42,766 nucleotides of DNA from an uncultured Pseudoteredinibacter sp. (lineage in GTDB: Bacteria; Pseudomonadota; Gammaproteobacteria; Pseudomonadales; Cellvibrionaceae): NCBI RefSeq assembly GCF_947500695.1, contig NZ_CANMSS010000018.1, forward strand, positions 1-42,766, written 5' to 3'. Below are positions 34,492-40,564 of this stretch, piece after piece (position 1 is the first letter of the stretch; each line of letters begins with the position of its first letter). The position numbers and the translations under genes were made by a program. The notes beneath the pieces are model-generated. The model did no database searches. It was not told where the DNA came from and saw only the letters and a program-made list of their open reading frames with translations.

Positions 34492-34728
34492 TCAGGAGCC
34501 TGAGTATTCACCCGACTCAAAAAATTCTTTTCCGGCTTTTAGTTCGTCTTGAAGCAGACTGAGATTGACTAAGCGTTGGCGTCCGATTTTGACGCTGGGT
34601 AAGGTGCCAGCTTGGATCCAGCCCCTTACCGTATCCTTGGTAGTACCGCAGTAAGTGGCGAACTGCTCTTGCCCCATAACTGGCGGCAAAACAGACAGTT
34701 GTACTGGTGTACGAAAGTTACTTTCCAT
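34492..34728 (-). CDS. Helix-turn-helix regulator, excisionase/MerR-like
   Basis: 78 residues with a DNA-binding helix-turn-helix at about 20-60 (GQEQFATYCGTTKDTVRGWI, then GTLPSVKIGRQRLVNLS), the pattern of AlpA/excisionase-like proteins. First gene of the minus-strand phage operon and divergent from the repressor gene, so it likely acts as the Cro-like or excision/activation side of the switch. Confidence 0.8.
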   Translation of the reverse strand: MESNFRTPVQLSVLPPVMGQEQFATYCGTTKDTVRGWIQAGTLPSVKIGRQRLVNLSLLQDELKAGKEFFESGEYSGS

Positions 34729-34804
34729 TTCTATGCCTTAGCTTGTTTTGAACCTGCACGAGTTTTGATATGCTCGTTGCTGCATGTTTGTTCATAAGTA
34801 GATT

Positions 34805-34855
34805 TATCGTGTTTAATATACACGCTATAAATTACCGGGTCCATTAAACACGATA
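34805..34855. promoter_or_regulatory. Divergent operator of the lysogeny switch
   Basis: A perfect 13-bp inverted repeat, TATCGTGTTTAAT (34805-34817) and ATTAAACACGATA (34843-34855), plus a nested ACACG (34819-34823) that forms a shorter palindrome with the left arm (CGTGT, 34808-34812). It lies between the excisionase-like and repressor-like genes, overlapping the expected promoters. It is probably the binding site of the repressor encoded at 34868. Confidence 0.6.
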
Positions 34856-34867
34856 TTGTATTTTTCT

Positions 34868-35128
34868 ATGATGCAGGAAAGGCTCATTGAGCTAATTAAT
34901 ATGGAATCATCAGAGCGACTGAGGTTCTCAAAATTTGCAGAGAAAACTGGTTTGAGTCGAGACATCATTAAGAACCTCTACCACGGAAAACAGAGGTTTA
35001 ACGAGGAACATATCGAAGCGATATGCTCTACATTTCCAACGTTTAGATATTGGTTTGTTTTTGGCGAAGAAGCCCCAGAGATAGGCCAAGTAAGCCCGTC
35101 GACAGAAAAGATTCCAACTACCGGTTAG
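34868..35128 (+). CDS. Phage repressor-like HTH protein
   Basis: About 86 residues from the ATG at 34868 (a second ATG follows directly; a TTG at 34856 is possible). The N-terminal helix-turn-helix (RFSKFAEKTGLSRDIIKNLY, about 19-38) is followed by a recognition-helix-like HGKQRFNEEHIEAIC and then YWFVFGEE, a sequence pattern common to small XRE-type phage repressors. Divergent from the main operon with a palindromic operator between, so the likely immunity regulator. Confidence 0.75.
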   Translation: MMQERLIELINMESSERLRFSKFAEKTGLSRDIIKNLYHGKQRFNEEHIEAICSTFPTFRYWFVFGEEAPEIGQVSPSTEKIPTTG

Positions 35129-35198
35129 CCAGGGAAACCGCATGCAAAATTAACAACATGTGGTTTAGTAGAAGAGGTAGTAAGGAAGGCAAGAAGGA

Positions 35199-35462
35199 AT
35201 GAAAAAAAAACTATACAAGGTAGTTGGAAGCGCTACAGGCCTGAAGGGCCTAGAAGAAGCCGTCATGGAAAAAATGGCTGAAGGCTGGCAACCAATTGGT
35301 GGCCTAGCCTTCAACCAAGGATACCCCTACCAAGCGATGGGCAAAGTTGTAGACCCAGAAGCTAGATACAAGCCAGCTCCGTCAGATAAGAAAGAGCAGG
35401 AAATCAAACCTAAAAGCCTTTCTGCGAACGAGGCCAATAGAAAATTGGATAATTTGACATAG
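35199..35462 (+). CDS. DUF1737-type small protein
   Basis: 87 residues. The core KLYKVVGSATGLKGLEEAV, MAEGWQPIGGLAF and YPYQAMGK fits the DUF1737 pattern (YKVV, then EGW.P.GG). The function of the family is unknown. A polar Lys/Ser-rich C-terminal tail follows. Its second, diverged relative is at 38330, in both cases just before a defence-type ATPase gene. Confidence 0.75.
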   Translation: MKKKLYKVVGSATGLKGLEEAVMEKMAEGWQPIGGLAFNQGYPYQAMGKVVDPEARYKPAPSDKKEQEIKPKSLSANEANRKLDNLT

Positions 35463-35539
35463 GGCCTAAATACAGTTTAGCGCGTTAACAAAAAGCTGAA
35501 GCCCACCTCCCCAAAAACTATAAAGACTCAGGAAACATT

Positions 35540-36943
35540 GTGAAAGTTGGCCATATAAATGGAATTATTCCATACACAGAAAAAGAAGTTGATATCAATC
35601 TGAACGGAAAAAATCTTATAATAACGGGAAAAAACGGTTGCGGAAAAACCCAACTACTCCAATCAATTTTCAACGTCCTTCAACAATCATCAAACTACGC
35701 CGACAACCACGAGAGAACGATCTCGAATCTCAAAAGCGCCATTTCTCGAAATTTAAAATATATCAAGTCACTTAAAGCAAAGCTTAACGGCCAGAAAAAA
35801 AGCGAAGATAATTTAAAAAAAGCCATAGAATTAAGACACAATTATAAAAGCGGCCCATCCCTAGATGTGATGAAAGATCAGCTTTCTGAAATTAGAAAAA
35901 CAATAACATCTCTAGAAGATGCTATACAAACAAGCAGGATCAGCACCAAAGAAGCTAAAGACCATGCCAAGGATAGACTGTTAACCTATAGGTCGTATCA
36001 GGAAGACAACGGAAGCGATGTAATCAAGGAAACCGTAATTTCTTACAATGACATCAAGTCGCCTCCAAATATAAACATTTTTTTCAATGCTTTAAGAGAG
36101 CTAAGCGTAGAATCAGTAGAAAGCATACAATCTCTCGAAAAGGAAAAGGCAAACATATCGTTCCAAGTTAGAAAGGGAAAATCAAATAAGGGAAATGGAA
36201 ATGCTGGTTCATTACTAGAAAGGTTTCTAGCCAACTGGGAAGTAAAAAGTGCATTGAGCGAGAGGAAAAACAACTATTCGGTCACCAAGGAGCTCGATAC
36301 ATGGAAGAAAAAACTAATAAGCAACCTAAAAATCCTTCTAGATGATGAATCTACAGACTTAATTTTTGATGAAAACTCCCTCAACTATCAAATATCACAG
36401 AGCGGAAAAAGCAATTTTTCTTTCAGAAACCTCTCAACAGGGTACTCTTCTGTATTAAAAGTGTTCACCGACCTCCTTATGACAACAGAAGTTTCCAGTC
36501 ACACACCAGAAACTATAAACGGGTTTGTTATAATCGACGAAATTGATGCTCATTTACACCCTTCACTACAAAGAAAAATACTCCCCTTTCTAAGCAACCT
36601 ATTCCCAAACATTCAGTTTATAGTCTCCACACATTCACCGTTTGTAATATCGTCGGAAAATGACACTGTTGTTTACGATCTATCATCAAGAAAACTTATC
36701 GACGCAGACTTGAGAGCATATAGCAACGAGATTATTTTACATAGCATATTCGACGTCTCAGACCACTCATTATACCTAGATGAAATACTAAACAATTTGA
36801 GCAATGAGAAGTATATAAGAGAGAACATCAGCAAAATAAGAGGATTAATAGAAAACTCAACGTTGTTAAATGATGAATCATATGTGCAACTCAGTTCTGC
36901 ATACAGATCAGCTAAAAAAAAGATCGGCAAGATTGAGGACTGA
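35540..36943 (+). CDS. AAA ATPase of a Septu-like defence pair (PtuA-like)
   Basis: 467 residues from a GTG start with AGGA 6-7 bases upstream. Walker A GKNGCGKT (about 30-37), a long helical insert with coiled-coil character (about 55-145), an ABC-type signature region LSTGYSSVLKV, Walker B FVIIDEIDAHLHPSLQRK and a switch histidine in STHSPFVIS. This SMC/ABC-like ATPase, followed two bases later by an HNH nuclease, is the arrangement of Septu (PtuA-PtuB). No reverse transcriptase or retron RNA is evident nearby, which argues against a retron-borne version. A/T-rich composition suggests transfer. Exact subtype is uncertain. Confidence 0.82.
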   Translation: MKVGHINGIIPYTEKEVDINLNGKNLIITGKNGCGKTQLLQSIFNVLQQSSNYADNHERTISNLKSAISRNLKYIKSLKAKLNGQKKSEDNLKKAIELRHNYKSGPSLDVMKDQLSEIRKTITSLEDAIQTSRISTKEAKDHAKDRLLTYRSYQEDNGSDVIKETVISYNDIKSPPNINIFFNALRELSVESVESIQSLEKEKANISFQVRKGKSNKGNGNAGSLLERFLANWEVKSALSERKNNYSVTKELDTWKKKLISNLKILLDDESTDLIFDENSLNYQISQSGKSNFSFRNLSTGYSSVLKVFTDLLMTTEVSSHTPETINGFVIIDEIDAHLHPSLQRKILPFLSNLFPNIQFIVSTHSPFVISSENDTVVYDLSSRKLIDADLRAYSNEIILHSIFDVSDHSLYLDEILNNLSNEKYIRENISKIRGLIENSTLLNDESYVQLSSAYRSAKKKIGKIED

Positions 36944-36945
36944 AG

Positions 36946-37611
36946 ATGTTCAATGTAAAGCGAGACGTACCAACACCAGAGTCCCTAAAAAGCGCAGGAA
37001 AGAATTACAACAACCCAGACGTACTAGAAGCCCTGAACAAAATATTTCACTCAAAGTGTTACATTTGTGAAATCAAGGAGCCGACGTCCATCGCTGTAGA
37101 GCACTTCAATGCAGACAACCCAAACAGGACAGACTGGGAAAATCTGTATTTTGCTTGCACTAGATGCAACTCCAATCTTAAAGGGAATAGATACAATAAC
37201 TTGCTTGATCCTGCTGACCCGGAAACCGATGTATTCAGACTAGTACACCATCGAGCACCCTCAACCCCGAATACTGAAATAACGATTAGCAAGGCTACTG
37301 ACACACCAGACTCAAAAGAAATTAGCGAGACATTAGAACTTATCAACCTAGCGTTCAACGACGCAAGTACAGGAAACCGCAGCGTATCACGCAGCTTTCT
37401 TCGTAAAAAGGTGTTTAAGGTACTAGCAAAGGTCTCAAGAGAAATAGAGAAGTGGTGTGATGAAGACACCCCAAGACACAAAAAGAAAGAAGCTGAGCAA
37501 CAGATCATTCACTTCCTCAGAGTAGACCAAGAATTTTCGGCATTTATAAGGTGGCTAATTCTAGATGACCTCGAACTACAGCCCGTTTTTGGACATTATA
37601 TTGAAGACTAA
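36946..37611 (+). CDS. HNH endonuclease of the Septu-like pair (PtuB-like)
   Basis: 221 residues. Zinc-finger HNH core: CYIC (about 39-42), VEHFNAD with the metal-site histidine, the DWENLYFAC N-region and CTRC. A helical C-terminal half follows (about 125-221). Two bases separate it from the ATPase gene, with GAGGA for its own initiation, so the two are produced together. In Septu the ATPase holds the nuclease and phage infection releases it; that mechanism is from the family, not visible here. The gene ends about 160 bases before attR. Confidence 0.82.
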   Translation: MFNVKRDVPTPESLKSAGKNYNNPDVLEALNKIFHSKCYICEIKEPTSIAVEHFNADNPNRTDWENLYFACTRCNSNLKGNRYNNLLDPADPETDVFRLVHHRAPSTPNTEITISKATDTPDSKEISETLELINLAFNDASTGNRSVSRSFLRKKVFKVLAKVSREIEKWCDEDTPRHKKKEAEQQIIHFLRVDQEFSAFIRWLILDDLELQPVFGHYIED

Positions 37612-37771
37612 ACTCGAAACATAAAATGGTGAAACTGGTTTAGCACCTAGCTACATTCAAGGAACACCTAGCGAACACTCAGCATGTACAACCATGCAAT
37701 AACAAGCAGCCACAACCTAACAAGCCATTGTTTTCGTTGAACTAGATATTAATAGGCTTTAGAGACAGCTT

Positions 37772-37820
37772 TTGAAAATCCCCGTGTCGGTGGTTCGATT
37801 CCGCCTCCGGGCACCATACA
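37772..37820. repeat. attR: 49-bp tRNA-Phe 3' end copy
   Basis: Exact copy of 24803-24851 without the 5' half of the tRNA. After it the sequence continues TTAAAAAGG and a hairpin (AAGGCTTATC, TTCG, GATAGGCCTT) with T6. The 160 bases before it, back to the PtuB-like gene, hold nothing I recognise. Confidence 0.93.
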
Positions 37821-38135
37821 TTAAAAAGGCTTATCTTCGGATAGGCCTTTTTTGTTTTTATCGAGTTCATTTGTGCGGCATCGAACCTTGTTCGATTGAT
37901 TCGCCCCATCCATAGGGCTCACCCTGCGGGTCGCTACCGCGATCCAAAACGACTCCTGTCGTTTTGTCCGCCTCCGGGCACCATACTTTAAAAAGGCTTA
38001 TCTTCGGATAGGCCTTTTTTGTTTTTATTGGGTTCATTTGTGCGGCATCGAACCTTGTTCGATTGATTCGCCCCATCCATGAGGCTCACCCTGCGGGTCG
38101 CTACCGCGATCCAAAACGACTCCTGTCGTTTTGTC
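37802..38135. repeat. 167-bp tandem repeat carrying tRNA 3' tails
   Basis: Two copies (37802-37968 and 37969-38135) differ at about five positions. Each begins with the tRNA tail CGCCTCCGGGCACCATAC, then the T-tailed hairpin AAGGCTTATC/GATAGGCCTT, a TCGAAC..GTTCGA hairpin, and AAAACGAC/GTCGTTTT. A third copy would begin at 38136 but only CGC matches. So the left edge overlaps attR and the units are bounded by att-like tails. From 38136 to 38329 I see no gene. Confidence 0.9.
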
Positions 38136-38329
38136 CGCATATATCGAAAAGCCCCCCTCACTGCATCGTGCTTCAACTAATCCCCCCCCAAGTTATTTAG
38201 AAAAAGAATGAGTTTTGTTATGCTCAACCTACATCGTAGCACTAAAGCACTAAGGTGCCGGCACGGAAGCCTCCCGAAAAATCAGCAAAATAGATTTATA
38301 GGGAATAGCAGTAAGGGAAGTAATTCTGT

Positions 38330-38578
38330 ATGAAAAATAAGCTGTACAAAGTTGCAAGGAGTGCGGTTGGCCTAAATAGCCTAGAAAAAGGCGTCATGAA
38401 AAAGATGACTGAAGGCTGGAGACAACTATTCGGAGGGCCAACCTTCTACGAAGCCCCCCTTTCTCCCCGAACGAGCACTTCGAAAACTTGCCCGCCTAAT
38501 GTAGAAACTCTTTCTTCAATTTCTCCACCACAGCTTAAAAGCTACTATTGGTCACCCCCCATAAGCAAGTGTATATGA
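38330..38578 (+). CDS. DUF1737-like protein, diverged or degraded C-terminus
   Basis: 82 residues. The first half (KLYKVARSAVGLNSLEKGV, MTEGWRQLFGGPTF) aligns with the protein at 35199 at most positions with one extra residue; the second half (Pro/Ser-rich, from about residue 45) is unrelated and lacks the YPYQAM segment. It may be an inactive remnant kept by position only. It ends 23 bases before the OLD gene start. Confidence 0.55.
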   Translation: MKNKLYKVARSAVGLNSLEKGVMKKMTEGWRQLFGGPTFYEAPLSPRTSTSKTCPPNVETLSSISPPQLKSYYWSPPISKCI

Positions 38579-38601
38579 ACAAACAGAAGGAACTGAGAAA
38601 A

Positions 38602-40380
38602 ATGAAAATTTCTAAAATTCATATTGAGAAATTCTTAGGAATAAAACACCTAGAAAGCACATTCAATGGCAAGCTTCAGCTTATCGCGGGACCAAACAAT
38701 GCCTGTAAAAGCACAGTACTTAAAGCAATAAATTTATTTTTCACCGGAAATGATAGACACGAAAAATCAGATTACACACCTCAAAACAAATACTATGAAA
38801 GTGACCACACTAGGCCGACCACCAAGATAAGAATTCATTTCAAAGAACTGACAGATAGAGAGAAAACAACATTTAAAAATTTATGGCTTCCCAAGAAAAA
38901 AGAAATATGGATAGAGCTAAGAATAGACAAGCATGGGAGAGCAGGCTATCACACTTCAAACAGCGGCAACGGCAAGAGTGCTTTTGAGTCTCTATCAAAC
39001 ATTTACGACATTATGTATATACCTGCGGTAAGAGCCGGCACTAACTCCCGAGAAAATGAAAACCGAAAGCTATTCATAGCCGCCAAGGATGCTCTAGCAC
39101 GACAAAGGAAAGGCGAATTAAACGAACTTCAAAAACAATTTAAACTTAGAGCCAAAGGAGTTTCTAAAGTCATAAGCGAGATCCTTACAGAAAGTACAAA
39201 AACAATCTCTAACGACTTACCAGGTGAAGCAGAAATTGGGTACGATATCCCTGAGCATGACGAAATACTAGATCTCATACTTTCTAAGACCAAGATAAAA
39301 ACACGAAAGCGAGAAGATCTGACAATTGAAGACGAAGGGACTGGGTTTCAATCTCTACTCTCACTGGGACTACTACGGCATGTATCATCTAGAAATCGCA
39401 GTAGAAATTTATTGCTACTTGTTGAAGAACCCGAGGCGTTTCTCCACCCCCAACATCAAAGGTCAGTCTCTGAGTACTTAAAGGAGTTATCACTAAAAAA
39501 TCAAGTTATTGTAACCACCCACTCTTCAATCCTTATAGACTCAGTAAAGATTGACAACATACTAAGACTACCAAAAAAACAGGATGGCCTAACATACAAG
39601 TGGGAATGGGATTCAAACAACATACAAGATATTGAAAAGCTATCTAGATTTTGCAACACCGAGAATAGCGAAATAATTTTTGCTGACAAGGTGATACTCT
39701 GCGAAGGAATATCTGATTTCTATATAATAAATCAAGTGAAAAAGAAGATTTTAAAGGGGGACCAGTACAAAAGGAACATTTCGACCATGGGTGGTGACGG
39801 CAGCTCGATCGTTCACGTAGCCCAACTGATGGATATATTCGAAATCCCATACCTAACAATACTAGACAAAGACTGCTACACCGAAGACAGAACTACACTG
39901 AAGAACATCTGCAAGAACAAGAATAAGCAAATAACTTCCGAAGAACATACATCTCTTGACAAGCTGAAAGCAATTGACTGCCAAACTTCCGATAATGCTG
40001 CAGACTGCAGAAGAAGGGCCAACCAACTACTAAGAGATAGAGAGATATATTGCCTTGGCGGCGACATAGAGACAGCAGTGTTACACTCTTATACCAAACA
40101 GAAATTACTCGAAGCGATAAGACCCGAGAACTTAGCCTTGATAGACAAAGCTGTCTTAAGTGAACTAAGCCAATTAAAAGCCTCTGACTATAGGAAACGA
40201 ATAAATTGCATAATGGGGGCGAAAGGCTGGAATAACGACATACCTAAAAGCGCTAGAAACAAAAAAGTTAAACCTCACAATCTAAAAGCGATTGCGGAAA
40301 CAAATGAGGGAGCAGAGACAAACAATAGTGACTTGCGAGCATTGAGAGAGGCCATAACAGTCTTCATTGAGAAAGGATAA
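38602..40380 (+). CDS. OLD-family ATP-dependent endonuclease (AAA + TOPRIM)
   Basis: 592 residues from the ATG giving MKISKIHIEKFLG, with AAGGA 10 bases upstream; ATG at 38575 is possible. N-terminal ABC-type ATPase: P-loop region AGPNNACKST (about 31-40), signature region EDEGTGFQSLLSLGLLRH, Walker B LLLLVEEPEAFLHPQHQR and TTHSSILID. C-terminal TOPRIM: ADKVILCEGISDFYII with the catalytic glutamate and LTILDKDCY with the D.D motif. The P-loop's last glycine is replaced by cysteine, which may weaken ATP binding. No UvrD-like GajB partner follows, so it is a solitary (class 1) OLD rather than Gabija. Known OLD proteins exclude other phages. Confidence 0.85.
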   Translation: MKISKIHIEKFLGIKHLESTFNGKLQLIAGPNNACKSTVLKAINLFFTGNDRHEKSDYTPQNKYYESDHTRPTTKIRIHFKELTDREKTTFKNLWLPKKKEIWIELRIDKHGRAGYHTSNSGNGKSAFESLSNIYDIMYIPAVRAGTNSRENENRKLFIAAKDALARQRKGELNELQKQFKLRAKGVSKVISEILTESTKTISNDLPGEAEIGYDIPEHDEILDLILSKTKIKTRKREDLTIEDEGTGFQSLLSLGLLRHVSSRNRSRNLLLLVEEPEAFLHPQHQRSVSEYLKELSLKNQVIVTTHSSILIDSVKIDNILRLPKKQDGLTYKWEWDSNNIQDIEKLSRFCNTENSEIIFADKVILCEGISDFYIINQVKKKILKGDQYKRNISTMGGDGSSIVHVAQLMDIFEIPYLTILDKDCYTEDRTTLKNICKNKNKQITSEEHTSLDKLKAIDCQTSDNAADCRRRANQLLRDREIYCLGGDIETAVLHSYTKQKLLEAIRPENLALIDKAVLSELSQLKASDYRKRINCIMGAKGWNNDIPKSARNKKVKPHNLKAIAETNEGAETNNSDLRALREAITVFIEKG

Positions 40381-40502
40381 GGGTGTTCAGCAGCTTACTA
40401 AGCGCACAGATAAAATGTCAAAGAGTGCGAGCATTTGTGCAGTATCTACGGCAAACTCAAAGCCACCATAGGATCTTCAAGGACATGCTAACGAGGGTGT
40501 TT

Positions 40503-40555
40503 TTGAAAATTCCGAGCCGGAGGCGGCTCAACACCACCTCCGGCACCATACATTA
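40503..40555. repeat. Third, degenerate att-like sequence
   Basis: TTGAAAAT (40503-40510) matches the left end of the 49-bp core and CCTCCGG-CACCATACATTA (40536-40555) its right end, with one G missing; the middle is different and forms an 8-bp stem (GCCGGAGG with CCTCCGGC). CATTA after the core matches the bases following attR, not attL. It is probably the right boundary of an older insertion in tRNA-Phe, near the original chromosomal junction. 40381-40502 contains nothing I recognise. Confidence 0.6.
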
Positions 40556-40564
40556 ATTTTAAGC

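Larger units (their letters stand above)
24803..37820. mobile_element. Integrated inovirus (filamentous phage) prophage with defence cargo
   Basis: Perfect 49-bp direct repeats bound a 12,969-bp unit in tRNA-Phe. Inside are a tyrosine integrase, replication initiator, Zot/pI, DUF2523 (pVI-like), a pIII-like adhesin, a major coat protein with signal peptide and a putative ssDNA-binding protein, in the order of filamentous phage structural modules, plus a divergent regulatory switch. All the morphogenesis genes appear intact. Extra genes are an ICMT-like methyltransferase, a membrane/wHTH protein next to attL, and DUF1737 plus a Septu-like pair next to attR. Base composition of the regulatory-cargo end (about 34,700-37,600) is clearly more A/T-rich than the host genes. 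Confidence 0.92.
37821..40555. mobile_element. Second, remnant element right of attR with OLD nuclease cargo
   Basis: The interval between attR and the third, degenerate att-like sequence contains a tandem repeat with tRNA tails, a DUF1737-like gene and an OLD-family nuclease, but no integrase, replication or coat genes. The layout copies the right end of the intact inovirus (DUF1737, defence gene, att). It is best read as the leftover right end of an earlier related prophage integrated at the same tRNA. High A/T content agrees with foreign origin. This interpretation is inferred. Confidence 0.6.

Noticed and set aside
35130..37611. Retron with a Septu-like effector
   Set aside because: No reverse transcriptase gene and no paired inverted repeats of an msr-msd type were found near the ATPase/HNH genes.
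38602..40380. Gabija system
   Set aside because: The OLD-like protein could be GajA, but no UvrD-like GajB follows; the next gene is the convergent adhesin.
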